64,000 bases of DNA, from positions 2,914,001 through 2,978,000 of the forward strand of contig JBLDXI010000032.1 of NCBI GenBank assembly GCA_047495785.1. The letters are read 5' to 3'. The notes under the pieces were generated by a model. It did not search any database, was not told the origin of the DNA, and saw nothing but the letters and a program-made list of their open reading frames with translations. Below, one piece after another: positions 1-10,770 of the stretch (the first letter of the stretch is position 1; every line of letters starts with the position of its first letter). The position numbers and the translations under genes were made by a program. The stretch is from Lepidodermella squamata. Its lineage: Eukaryota > Gastrotricha.

Positions 1-128
1 ATAAGTGAGTCGTCGACGTAGATGTTCGTAATTCCAAAGAATATTATATTTAGAATTAAAATTCCGAGGAAAAATTTCCAAGCACTCGATGCCGAGCGAG
101 TACTACTTGTATCGACACAATCTTCCAT
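1..128 (-). CDS. N-terminal exon of a type II membrane protein (partial, runs off the window)
   Basis: On the minus strand an ATG at 128-126 opens a frame that stays open to the window edge (42 codons). It encodes a short polar, Ser-rich cytoplasmic head of about 16 residues, starting MEDCVDTSS, then a hydrophobic segment (KFFLGILILNIIFFGIT) at about residues 18-34, then an acidic lumenal start. This is the usual shape of a signal anchor, as in Golgi glycosyltransferases and sulfotransferases, but no catalytic part is in view, so the function is unknown. It is supported only by the open frame and the topology. The rest lies to the left of the window. Confidence 0.5.
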   Translation of the reverse strand, partial: MEDCVDTSSTRSASSAWKFFLGILILNIIFFGITNIYVDDSL

Positions 129-598
129 TAGCTTCAAAGTAATATTTCATAAAAAAAAATAACAACTCTCAGAATTTTCGCCCACACGAAATATAGTAGC
201 GTAAGCAAAAAAATACAATCGCAAAAACATACAATTTCAGGTTTCAGGACTTCATTTCGCGTGAAATGCGCGATTATTCCTTATTCCTGCCCCCGCACGT
301 AGTTTTACTTAATCTGGATGAAACTCGTTGTCGGAACCGACCAAGCAAGCCACAGAACCTAGGTTTGACCAACTGGCAGCCAATACGAATTGAAATACGC
401 ATTTTACTTTGAGGTATAGCCATTATGAGATTTTGCTGCGGAGTTGTCAAAATATCTTCTGTGTAATTAAGCTTTATTTCAGAGTGAACTCAGAGTTAGT
501 GTCAAGTGTTGCCTACTTAAAGCATCTGAAAATATTTAGATTTCAGAGATACCAAAAATTTCTGGCAATAAATGTTTTAACAGATTTTCACTTTTCAC
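129..598. other. Intergenic, no gene seen
   Basis: AT-rich spacer between the divergent partial gene and the 3' end of the LDLa gene. TTTATT near 473-478 would read AATAAA on the minus strand and is a plausible poly(A) signal for the LDLa gene. Nothing else is supported. Confidence 0.5.
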
Positions 599-2614
599 TT
601 ATTTTCGGCCACATGTCATGCCGGATAATAAGCATTGCTGCATCATAGGGCAGTATGTGGCTGTTCCCTTGCAAGCTGTGCAATTCTGCTCCTCCTCTCC
701 ATAGCGACAGTCTTGGATGCCATCGCACACCTTCTCATCAGGGATGCATCGCCCGCTAGGGCATCGATATTCAGAACCAGTGCAAGGCCGGCAAATTTCA
801 TCGGATTTGTCATTTTCACCGCAATCCTAAAGTGTTTGAAAAAATATAAAAAATGAGCGAATTGCTCTCCTGTTTTCAACTTACGATATCTCCATCGCAT
901 ACGTATCTATTGGAATATTTTGGATTTACTTAGAATATCGTAGTAAGTCTGGAAAACTCACGATTGTGGAATGCATGTAGGACTGTTCAGACACTTGAAA
1001 GGTCGATCAGCAGGGCATTTCGAGCATTGTTGGTCGTCGCCAAATGGGCAGTCGTTAGTTCTATCGCAAACTGCCGAAGGAGGCACGCAAAGGGTGGAGT
1101 TCATGCACTTGTAATAGCCTTCAATGGGGCACTGAAAAATAAATGGTTTGGGGGAAAGTCTCACATGAAAGTTGGTATTACAGTTGTGCAGTTTGACTCA
1201 TCCCAGCCGTTATCGCAATCATTTTCACCGTCGCAAAACGAAGAGGAGCTGAGGCACAACCCGGTGTCAGGGCATTTAACTTGATCGAAAGCACAGGTGC
1301 AGTTTTGCAGCTCATCGTTCGGACAATTTCTCGTGCCGTCGCAAACTCTGTAACTCGACAAGCAAATGCCATCACTGCAGCGGAATTTATCCGCTGGGCA
1401 GGGTGTGTCCTGGCAGTTCTTTTCATCAGAGCCATCCGCACAGTCTTTGTAGCCGTCGCATCGATTAGTAAGAGGATCAATGCATTTCGTTGAATTCGGG
1501 CAATTGAAAGTTTTAACGTCAAGGCCCCGGCACGAAGTACTGCAGTCGACTTCGTCATCTCCAGATGGGCAATCAGCTGTTCCGTCGCACTGGTACCTAA
1601 GAAACATAAGACTTCAGCTGATAGATTTCATGGTCGGAAATCGAGAGCAAACCCTGCAGGGACGCATTTTGTCGTCCCTTTGCATAGGTAAGAGCGATCT
1701 GCAGGACATTCCGTCGAGCATTTGCTCTCCTCTGATCCGTCGTCGCAGTCTTTGTCGCCGTCGCAAATTTCGCTCGAAGAACTCAGGCATACTCCATCGC
1801 TGGCACATTTGAACGTGAGGCATGGGCAGTTCTCTTCGTCATTCGAGCATTGCTTGATCCCATCGCATCGCCGGCTTATCGAGAGACACTTGCCATCAGA
1901 GCACTTGAACTTTGAATCACCTTCACAGGGTACATTCGCGCAGTTTCCCTCGTCGGATCCATCGCCGCAATCATCGTCTCCATCGCAAACGAAGTCCTTT
2001 TTGATGCAGAAGCCACCTTTGCTGCACAAAAATGCGTCAGACGAGCATGCTGTTGGTCATACGAGATAAAGTAGGTTAAACGCATTTAATTGCTGTGGCC
2101 TGACCTGTGCAATTAAGCTCATCAGCTCTGTCGGGGCAGTCGTTGTTAATATCACAGCGCTGGGTCATATTGATACACTTCGTAATCGAGCAGCGCATCT
2201 GGTCGGCGCGACAGGGCGGGCAGTTCTCCTCGTCGCTATTATCGCCGCAATCGTCGTTGCCGTCGCACCGGTAGCTAGATATAAACAAACTATTTAACGC
2301 ATCTAATCAATCGTGAGGTAACTCACTCTTTGCTCTTGCAAATGGAGTTGGCGCATCTGAAACTGTCATCCTTGCACGTGCAGTTCTTCTCGTCAGCGAA
2401 GTCAGAGCAATCTTTGTAGCCATCGCAGATGTCGCTCGCCTGAATTTTCTTTCCGTCCGAGCACAGAAATGCGCCATCGCTGGTCTGTGGTTTAACAGGT
2501 AACAGGAGGGAACATTTGGTATTGAAGGATACGCACCTCTTTCAACTGCCCCTCGACGATACATGTTAACAGGGCAGCAGCAGCCAACAAGCGGCAAAAC
2601 TCGATTAAAGCCAT
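599..2614 (-). CDS. Secreted protein with tandem LDL-receptor class A repeats
   Basis: Eight exons on the minus strand: 2614-2537, 2484-2327, 2274-2105, 2049-1653, 1596-1182, 1131-962, 906-885 and 826-599; together 1638 nt, 545 aa plus stop. The first exon is a signal peptide ([22 protein letters not shown]). The rest is 13 LDLa modules plus a degenerate C-terminal half module, each with six Cys and the Ca-binding C-D-G...D-C...[SD]-D-E-x-x-C signature (for example [16 protein letters not shown]). There is no transmembrane segment, EGF or beta-propeller domain, so it is a soluble extracellular ligand-binding or matrix protein rather than a full LDL receptor. Several introns cut inside modules just before the CDG motif. 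The 22-nt exon 885-906 supplies YVCDGDI and is required to complete module 12. Family assignment is certain; the ligand is unknown. Confidence 0.9.
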
Positions 2615-4900
2615 GTTATTTTTCCAACCCGAAAACTGCGTAATGAAAGAAAGGTATCTCGAAAAGCCCCTTGTTGCAGGCTGCTCATCACGCCGGTGTG
2701 GAATGTTCACAAATATTCATCCAATTTATGAAAAAAAGAGTTGCAAACGACGAAAGGGCACGTAAAAGTTTTTGCGATCATGCGTTTTTCTGAACCTCAT
2801 CCACGCCTACCTAAACTAACCCCTCGAAAAAACATCAAAATAAGCAGGTCACTGCTGTTTTTAGCAGAAGGGCTTTTTCTTATTTTTAGGCAGAATGTCG
2901 CACCAAACTATATTGCTTGCTATTTAATCATAGCACCTTATCTGTAGTGTAGGCGCAGGTAACTCATCAGAAATTCTCGCATTAAAAATCAAACCACTGG
3001 CGTGGTGGTTTCATCCTTGCATTGAACAGAATTCACCAGGTGAATCCGAGGTGAACGAATCGAACTCGCCAAAACTCGCCGTCAAACTGCATCAAGCTCC
3101 CAGATCGAATCGCCTATCACTAACCTAAACCACTAACGCTTGACATTGTGCCGAAAGTTCTTATCATGTCTGCAGATCCAATCCCAGTCAGCTAAATTAG
3201 ATGCCGGTGTAACAGTTTATTTTTATCTTACCTGAAACATTACCTCCCCAGTTAAAATTTCCGGGGAAAATTGACTTTCCAATTAAAAAATACCATACGC
3301 AAAAGGCCAGCTGATTTCAGGCGATCTTTCGAGCATCCTAATTTCTGTGTCAGGTGTCTTCAGCTTTGGAATTTGGAATATATTCTAAATTACTCCCATG
3401 AATGTCCCTAAGATTCTCTCTCACTTATATTATCACCGAAAAAATCTAGTTTAAAAAAGGTTGTAGAGGCTCAGCTTTCAGATCTGAATTCAGCTTTTCC
3501 AGTTTTTCCTCGCGACAGTTTTTGCAGCGCACTCCGCCTGCATAAGTCTGGGCGGATAGGCCGAATTCAGCCAGTTTTTGTATAGCCTTTTGCGTATGGC
3601 ATTTATTAATTGGGAAGTCGTTTTTCATTTCCATTTCGAAAAAATTTACACAGAGGTCAACGAGACTATGGCGGCATGGTGGTATTTTTTGTTGGATCAA
3701 AAAAATGATCGTCAGAAACCAATGAAATTTTATGTTGAAATAAATCGAAATTTCAATCTCACGTTGACAATTTTCAAATTGAAAGTATGTCCTGGCCATG
3801 CAAGATAACGGTGTCCTGGTCTCAGATCCTTGTAGCCAACGTCGAAGAGCAATATTCCTCAAAAGGGCTCAAAAAGGCGATCTAGAATTCATCAACTTCA
3901 ATTTTCTGCGAATTTTCAAAGTCGAAATTCCGAAATCGTCCTTCCCGCCGTGAAAGGGTTAACAATTGGTAAATGTTCGCATTTTCAAAGCCAGTGTCGC
4001 ATTACTTCGGTTAAATGAAAAACTCAAGCTATTTATTTGTTAATAAAATGATCTGTTTGTGGTGGCTGGTTTCACTAGTCCTTTCCGGGCATTGTGATTC
4101 CTACTCCAGATGCAGTTTTAAGGTTCAAATTATGCACAAATAAATGCAAAATCCAAATTTTTCTGGTCACTACGCTCGCACGAATATAGACTACCTGTTC
4201 TGATTCGCTTCAAGCATCTGTGAAACCATACTTTTACTGTGAAACAGCTTTAACCCAAAATGGCTACTTCTGTGAAACATAAATCGCGGGGCACAGGATT
4301 GTAAATATTTCTGTAAATATTGCGGTTGAACGGCGATTTCCTCGGTAAAAAAGGTTGTAAGAGCTGTCTTTCGAATCAGTTTTAGGCTATTTCCAGCACA
4401 AATTTCAGCGAAAAAAATGAAAAATATGTAAACTCGCTTAGCTCGCACATTTTGAAATCTCAGCTTCAGCACTCATCTTCAATAGCTGGGGAAAATGCAT
4501 AGAATTTTCGGGATATTTATGCAAAAATAGTACTAGTTTACAGAAAAATCCAGCTACATAACATGCAATGCGCGGATGGGTTCGAATACTGCAATTTTCT
4601 ATTAAAAACACTGAAATACACCCTTAAAAATCTGTTTTGTTAACTGTTAACTGTTTTGGAAAAAACAACTAGCAAACCGAAATCCTGGCTGCGCCCCGGA
4701 CTTTTTTATAACTTTTTCACAGTTAACATTAGACACTCTAAAGTTCTCATCAAACTGACGCCGAAAAATCTCCGCTATTAAAAAATCGTCAGTTATATCC
4801 ACACCATTATGAACGAGAAGAGGAAATTGCTTGCTTATTCAAAAGCTTCATTTAAGAATTAGTGAAGGCAAACATCACTCTAAGACCTGACACGGTTTTC
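2615..4900. other. Long non-coding interval
   Basis: About 2.3 kb upstream of the LDLa gene with no coding frame I can support. Short ORFs here have no domain, signal or splice support. Segments at 2665-2700 and 2835-2850 resemble 41670-41715 and 41812-41830, so some of this is dispersed repeat. 3200-4900 is AT-rich with no recognisable feature. Confidence 0.4.
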
Positions 4901-4924
4901 GCCTATATTAGAAACCTAGTCCGT

Positions 4925-5054
4925 AACCCGTGTCATTTTTCGCACGAGACCCGTTATGTAAGGTGAGACTATCTGAACCGGGACGCCCGGCTTTCGACCC
5001 GGCTGTGGCGTATCGCCATACGTAACGGGTCTCGTGCGAAAAATGACACGGGTT
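4925..5054. repeat. Fold-back inverted repeat, 36-bp arms
   Basis: Arms 4925-4960 and 5019-5054 are reverse complements with one mismatch, around a 58-bp loop rich in CCCGG. It looks like a small fold-back or MITE-like element. Related GC-rich CCCGG/GGGTC words recur at 5830-6130, suggesting a wider decayed repeat. Confidence 0.75.
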
Positions 5055-5758
5055 TGCCCCGGCTTTGGCCAGACCCGGTTTTGGTTCCACCATTCCGGTT
5101 TTCACCCCGATTTTCGTATCCTTTCATCCTTTTCATCTTTTTATCATTTCCAACTTGGAACTTATACGCCAATAAGCCGCGGTCAACAAGTGCAAGTCTT
5201 TAGTTAGACGGAGAGCCAGAGTAACGCAGAGCTACGTAAAACAAGTGGAAACAAGAGAAAAGCTTTGGAGAGAAAAACTGCTTAGGTTTGATGCGCGGGT
5301 GGGAGAGCTATTCGGTTCGATTAAAACAAAATTATGAATACCTCTTGTAAAATACAAATAAATTAGACAATAAGCATTGAATAAAAACGATTTGTGGAGA
5401 ACTTTTCTCAATTAGAAAGGCGTTTAGGCCCTCTCGCAGCCATCCATCGCAGACTAATACAAGCAAAACAAGACAAATTAGGCACAAAATGATTAGTTGA
5501 AGGTTGAAATTAGGTTGAATTCAGGTAGAGTTGCCCCATTGACGGCTGAGAATTTTCGAAAGAGATGAGCATCTAAGAAAGCGATTGTTTGCTAAAATTA
5601 AATTCTAAAAGTCTATATAATACCTATTAGCCTAGACTGAGGAAAATTGAGTCGCCCAAGTTCTGAAAGCATCAAATTCCTACCTACGTGCATGGGCTCT
5701 CACCTTAATCATCACAAATAAAACTCATAAGTCGAAAAAAATGCAAGTCAGTTAATCT

Positions 5759-5811
5759 CTCGTCGAGGTCCGATATAATTTGAATTTTTGAAAAACCGGA
5801 CCTCGCCGAGG
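5759..5811. repeat. Short hairpin inverted repeat
   Basis: CTCGTCGAGGTCC near 5759-5772 and GGACCTCGCCGAG near 5799-5811 pair with one mismatch across an AT-rich loop. It may be the end of a decayed mobile element, because GC-rich repeat DNA (5820-6160) follows directly. Confidence 0.55.
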
Positions 5812-6478
5812 GAATAGTCGACGGCACCCCGGGTTACTACCCGGATTTATCGCGCGCGTAATCCCCACTTAGTGGGGAGAGTCACTGGTTACAGCCGCAT
5901 CCCGGTTCATGTTCCAGGTTTTCCCGGTTCGACTAAATTTGAATGAAAAGGCCAAGCCGGGCCGGAAACCGGCTCACGCTAGTATCGGTTCTCGGGCTAG
6001 GCTTTCCAATATTGTATCGGGTTTGCACTGGTTTTTGGATTGGTTTGCCGTTGCGAGACCCGCTACTTCTGGCGTAACGATTCGAGGACTAGGTTTTCTA
6101 ACATTGTCCCGGGCTTCGCTCGGCTTTCGTAAAAACGAAAACCATGTAAAGTTTTAGAGTGATCTTTGACGGATTATTCACCGAAGCCAATTTCTCCTCG
6201 AATTTCAGCCTTGCTGATTTCACTGACTTCAAATATTCCCGCTCTACTTTTTATAAGCATCACGAGAAATATATCCATCACAAAATAACCTGAACTTCCT
6301 GTTTTTGACGTTCGCCAGATGCCGCACTGACCTATCATGCCTATGTACATAGCCCAGCTTATGGGGTGCGAAGGAAGATCTTTTGGGAGAAAACCTCGTT
6401 ATTCGTTAAGAACCGCGCGTACATGAGATCGACATTGCATCCGTAGAAAGCCCTATCCCAATCAATCGATGATATACA

Positions 6479-7170
6479 AGTATTAAAAGAATGGAAATCC
6501 GTCTCCGCAATCTCGAAGACTCGATTTAGTTTATTCTCACAGACATTTGCAGAAGAGAAAATACTGCAAAATGTTAAAGAATAACTAAAAATGTCAGCAG
6601 TGACTCAACGGCGCCTCAATACTCAGGCTTTGAACCACCCCAGACTCAATACTCAGGTTTTGAACCACCCCAGACGACGAAGTTGTTTCAAATGAAACCT
6701 TTATTCACTGGAATGGTCCGAATCCTGCAAACGAAAAATCAACAGCATACATAGAATCAGCTTTGAACCATCACTTCAAAGGGAAGGCGTGGCACTTATT
6801 CAAGAACCGGTCGGAAGAAAGACGGCTGAAATTGCATCGCGTCAGCAAAGTTGTTGATCGACTTGCCAAGCAGAAGGGCAAAATCGATAATTTTAATCTC
6901 TCTTGTTTTCACATTTTTCATCAAATAAACTGTGTGAAATGCTCGATCCTTTCCCGCGTGTAATTTATATTCTTAATTGTTCCCATTGTAACGCTGAATT
7001 CCTATACTTATTCCGGTTAATTTCAGTTTGGGAAACTCCATACCTAATCTTCACACAAGCTTCCCAAAGGAGGCTTCCCGAAGGTTCCCACGATTTGTGA
7101 AGTGATCAACGCCAGCTGAAACTAGTTTCCCGATTAAAAAGAATATTTTCCTAAATCTTCCCGATGGATC
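6479..7170 (+). repeat. Dispersed repeat, copy A (transposon-like coding remnant)
   Basis: This block matches 11773-12415 closely and 38870-39330 in part. Its remaining coding piece (6763-6963) reads NHHFKGKAWHLFKNRSEERR, the tail of a longer frame seen best in copy C at 38720-39052. Here the frame lacks its upstream part. A 30-bp unit containing CTCAATACTCAGG is duplicated in tandem at about 6615-6675 and is single in copy B. It sits directly upstream of a Ly6 gene, as does copy C. Confidence 0.7.
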
Positions 7171-7500
7171 TTCCCGAATATGGAATATGGTCGGGTGGCT
7201 ACTTCACCTCAATTTATCTCAAAACACACCCCCTTCGATTTTCTCGAAAAAAATAGGGCAAGTAGATCTCACCTTCAACTCAACGCTTGTCAAACCAGAA
7301 TTTCCGGCCAGGGAATGGTTGTTGGTAGAAAAATTCTGAAAGAAGCACGTTTCTGCGCAGTGATTATTATTGCTTTTTCTAGCTTAGTGCAAAAAATCGC
7401 CTGATGAATCACGCCGTCAACTGCAATAATAATGATTCACGCCACCAAAAAAAACTAGCAAGTGCTGAGATGTCGCCTTATTACTTGGAATTCATTATTA
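7171..7500. repeat. Copy-specific insertion in the duplicated block
   Basis: Copies B and C continue here with about 110 bp of shared sequence (12421-12535, 39331-39440). In copy A it is replaced by about 275 bp of unique sequence (7180-7455), after which homology returns at 7457 (AAGTGCTGAGATGTCGCC). This is an insertion or replacement of unknown type with no coding evidence. Confidence 0.45.
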
Positions 7501-7758
7501 CATCATTATTACATCATTCCGAGTTGAATTTTACAACATGGTTGAATCCCTTGTCGCGGCGTTTCACAGCATACTGATGACTCTCATTTTCGTCAACGAC
7601 CGTTTTCCTCCCTATATGTACATGTTTACAGACATTCGCGTCAGATTTTCTCCATATCGTGATATGATTTAATATGATTTAGTATTAATAGAATTTAGCA
7701 TTGCCTACACATGGTATATATTCCGCCTTCTTTTTCGTAACTATATATTTTGAAAAAA

Positions 7759-8706
7759 ATGATTACTTCTAAAATGTGTTTCATCGCTTCGGCGATCCTA
7801 GCTATTATTGCTGCTACAGATGCATTGCGATGCTATTCAGGACTGTCAAGAACTTCGAGCCTGCCTTATGGTTCTTCTTCCTCCACTTTCCCGTCAACTG
7901 GTTTCCTGTGTGCAAAGACCTTCGTTCAAATCGATATTCAAGGATCGTTCGGGTTGAGAATGTCAACAATTTCCTACGTTTGGAACGCAACTGACGTCAG
8001 CCTCATACCAAACGCGCCAGATTGTGATGGAATTTACGAGAATTCAGTTGCAACTAGCGAAGCCGGCACTGTTGTAAAGGCCTACACGCGAACATGCGTC
8101 TGCTGTGGGGATAACTGCAACGACGCGCGAATGGACCAGCGCTGCAACGACCCACCGGTGTTCACGCATCAATGTAAGAGTTACGTATCAACTGGCGCCT
8201 CGATGTCGCCAAATTTGCCGTCCTACAGCGCGATTGATGTCGGCTGTACAAAGACACAGCTTTGCATCAAGGCCTACGGCGATGTTTCTGCGAATTTCAG
8301 CGGAATTTCAGCCTCAAGGGGACCTGCCTCATCTTACGTGTGGGGTTGTAGCACGCTGGGCAATATTACCTGTGGGACGAATATTGCGAAGCGGGCAGAC
8401 AGCCGTGGCTATGAGTCACAAACTACTTGCACGTGCTGCGGTAATTTGTGCAATGACGCGCGAATGGACTCGGCACTTGCAAACAAGGTAGACTGCGGAA
8501 CTACAACCACCACTACAACGGCAACTACAACGACAACCACCACTACAACGGCAACTACAACCACAGCTACCAAAACAACTTCTGTGAAAGCATCTGCTGC
8601 AACATCACCTACGTTAGATCGAGCTGCAAAATCTTCTTCGTCCCATGTATCAGGGTCGTTAATTGCAGCAGCTCTTCTGAATTTGTCTATTCGATTCGGA
8701 ATTTGA
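7759..8706 (+). CDS. Two-domain LU (Ly6/uPAR) GPI-anchored surface protein, paralogue 1
   Basis: Single-exon frame, 315 aa. I start at ATG 7759; a longer frame from 7750 would need TTG. Residues 1-23 are a signal peptide (ending ATDA before LRCY). Two cysteine-rich domains follow, each ending in the three-finger signature CC-G-x-x-CND (CCGDNCNDARMD at about 118, CCGNLCNDARMD at about 230). A low-complexity Thr-rich stalk of (ACN)n codons (8500-8580) comes next, then SSSHVSG and a hydrophobic tail with no following basic residues, which is a GPI-attachment signal. Paralogues 2 and 3 lack the Thr stalk. An AATAAA-containing 3' end lies just after the stop (8723-8730). Such proteins sit on the outer plasma membrane; no partner can be inferred. 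Confidence 0.82.
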   Translation: MITSKMCFIASAILAIIAATDALRCYSGLSRTSSLPYGSSSSTFPSTGFLCAKTFVQIDIQGSFGLRMSTISYVWNATDVSLIPNAPDCDGIYENSVATSEAGTVVKAYTRTCVCCGDNCNDARMDQRCNDPPVFTHQCKSYVSTGASMSPNLPSYSAIDVGCTKTQLCIKAYGDVSANFSGISASRGPASSYVWGCSTLGNITCGTNIAKRADSRGYESQTTCTCCGNLCNDARMDSALANKVDCGTTTTTTTATTTTTTTTTATTTTATKTTSVKASAATSPTLDRAAKSSSSHVSGSLIAAALLNLSIRFGI

Positions 8707-9480
8707 AAATACATAACACCATGGAAATAAATATATTCTCTTGATTTTTTTATCACTATCATTCATAAACATGGTCTATCGAACCATCGCTAAATTGAAA
8801 GTATGACCTGGTATGAAGTAAGCGATGACATTAATGAAAAGTGTTCATGTTTATTGTTTAAATATTGTCTCTACATGTCGCTCTGCTATGCATTTTTCTG
8901 ATCATTGGCATTCGTCTCCTTCGGTTTAAACTCTTGCCAGCATTTGTGTAAATTTTGATGAAAGTCCCGTGCATGTTTCGATCAAAATACTCAGTCTTAA
9001 TTTTTCATTTCGCTATCATGGCGATTTTCTTGATTGGAGAGCAATGAAGCTAAAACCGTTCATCTAATTAAATAATAACTGTTGAATTTCGAATCTGTTC
9101 AACTTGAGGCCACTTTGAATATCCATCATTTTTAGGAACAGGGTCCGGCAATAATCCTTCTTGTGCGCAATTATGAGTTGTAGTCGCATGAATCCCATGA
9201 TTCTGCGATTTTAATGTTTGATTATCTCAATGCGTTTTCAATACCGTAATTTTCAGTATAAAGGCCGCTACCCGAATAAAGGCCGCACCTGATGCAATTG
9301 TAGAAAGTCCAACAACAGAATCAGTCACAACAAAACTACAAAATATTATTATTGACTATGGTTGTGTGGCTTTTCTGGCGTAAAAATGTGCGTTGGCAGC
9401 TTCGCGACACGCCTTTGCAGACTGCGCGTCGTGAACGACCGAGGGCATTTCATTTCACAGATGTGGGCCTCTGTAAGACA
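8707..9480. other. 3' flank of Ly6 paralogue 1, duplicated DNA then unique spacer
   Basis: 8707 to about 8985 is homologous to 40797-41075 downstream of paralogue 3, so the duplication extends well past the coding region. About 8990-9480 is unique with no gene seen; the word AAAGGCCGC is repeated at 9261 and 9280. Confidence 0.5.
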
Positions 9481-9519
9481 GGCTTAGCTGGCCGCGCTCG
9501 GTCGTGAAAGTTGGTTTGA

Positions 9520-10338
9520 GCATTGGCTCGAAATTGCGACAGTTATAGCCGTGGCTGCGATCGTTCAGTTTGAACATTGACTTGAAGTCGTCCGGCGCCA
9601 TCTCGTGCAGGCTCTTCCATATGAATGTGCTTAGGTGTAACGCATGTTTCTGGTTGACAGAAAGCCATCCGAGTCGATGCCGAAGCGGAGCCGCATCCGC
9701 AAAAGGATGAGCGCCGTAGATGATTTTGATGGCTCGATCTTGAGACGATTGCAGAGCTTGTCGCGGGTCGATTTTGAGGCTTGCCCAAGGGTAATGCCCC
9801 CATAATTCAGGTGGCTGACAACGAGACTGACAACGAAGTCGACAGGAAAAATCCTATATACTTAGCAGTCGACAGGAAAAATCCTATATACTTAGCGGGT
9901 TTCATTAGCCCAGCGGCGAGATGGACCTTCTGTGTTGCCAAGCAGCGCTCAAATGTACGAGCCAGCGGTGAGGTGATCGAAATTGGCCTGAAATTGCAAA
10001 GCTCAGCTTTAGAACCGGACTTATGCAACGGAGTAACGATGGCCGTTTTCCAATCGTCGATGAATACGCCATCTCGAATAGCCAAGTTGAAGAGCACTGT
10101 GAGGTGCCGAGCGATCGAAGGCTTGGCCATCTTGACGATGCATTCGGGAATGCCGTCATATCCTGTCGTCTTAGCTTATAGCTTATCTATCGCCGCTTCG
10201 ACGTCGGCGACCGATACAGAACGAAACGTAAACGGTGTTGAGCTGCGCTTGCGCCTACCGAAGTTCAAACAACCTCCGAGACTTTCTTGCACGATTTTGC
10301 CTGCTTGCGAGAAGATCACTCTGATGATAATCATGTGA
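9520..10338 (-). pseudogene. Non-LTR (LINE) reverse transcriptase pseudogene
   Basis: Reading the minus strand, an RT N-terminal region runs from 10338 (VQESLGGCLNFG... then GYDGIPECIVKMAKPSIAR) into the hallmark ITPLHKSGSKAELCNFRPIS-like motif near 10000-10060, followed by ITSPLARTFERCL. An in-frame TAA near 10175-10180 breaks it. After 9900 the core of the polymerase is missing and the frame resumes as a typical C-terminal segment (LQSSQDRAIKIIYGAHP, HALHLSTFIWKSLH) between about 9750 and 9550. At the deletion scar a 30-bp unit (GTCGACAGGAAAAATCCTAT...) is duplicated in tandem (9838-9897). CR1/jockey-type by style, clearly dead. Confidence 0.8.
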
Positions 10339-10538
10339 CTGGGCAATTTTCCTCTCCATTCATTTTTTCAGTTATTTCACGTTAATTTCAAGTTTTGAGA
10401 ATAAGTTTAAACTAATTTTTAGTTGAATGGATATAAGTAGCTTCGAGATGCAGGAAAACTGATAAGTACAAATTCCACGAAATTTCAAACGGTACCGTTG
10501 ACAACCTGATAAGCTGATGAGTTGTATTCAACATCGCG

Positions 10539-10770
10539 ATGATCAAATCAGGCGGGCCCGATTGCAGAGCAGTGCTGACGGAGATGGTGGCGGAGGCTAA
10601 CGAAGCTGGCCAAATCTTTGCACAGGATAAATTGATGCGTCAGTATTCCAGTTCTATTTGGCGCGAGCGAGTTCGAGGTCTTCCAGCTGAGTGCAAAGAC
10701 CCAGTTCAAGTTTTTTTACAAGTTTATGAACGAGCCTACGTTGTACGAGGGTCTGGCTGATTTCATGGAC
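10539..10770 (+). repeat. Dispersed repeat, copy B 5' part
   Basis: Homologous to 38535-38768. The frame reads IKSGGPDCRAVLTEMVAEAN, then the IWRERVRG and PAECK motifs. It breaks off at TTCATGGACTTTT (10770), where unrelated DNA begins; the remainder of copy B resumes near 11773-11940. So copy B is split by an insertion. Confidence 0.65.

Noticed and set aside
3446-3862. 138-aa minus-strand ORF
   Set aside because: Low-complexity hydrophobic/aromatic translation of AT-rich DNA, no homology pattern, no splice context, opposite-strand ORF overlaps it.
7750-7758. Longer start (KKM...) for the Ly6 genes, and the 305-aa version from 14757
   Set aside because: These would begin at TTG codons. The ATG at 7759/14814/39933 directly precedes a well-formed signal peptide in all three.
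9543-9803. 86-aa ORF starting MGALPLGKPQNRP
   Set aside because: Wrong frame; the neighbouring minus-strand frame carries the LINE C-terminal motifs.
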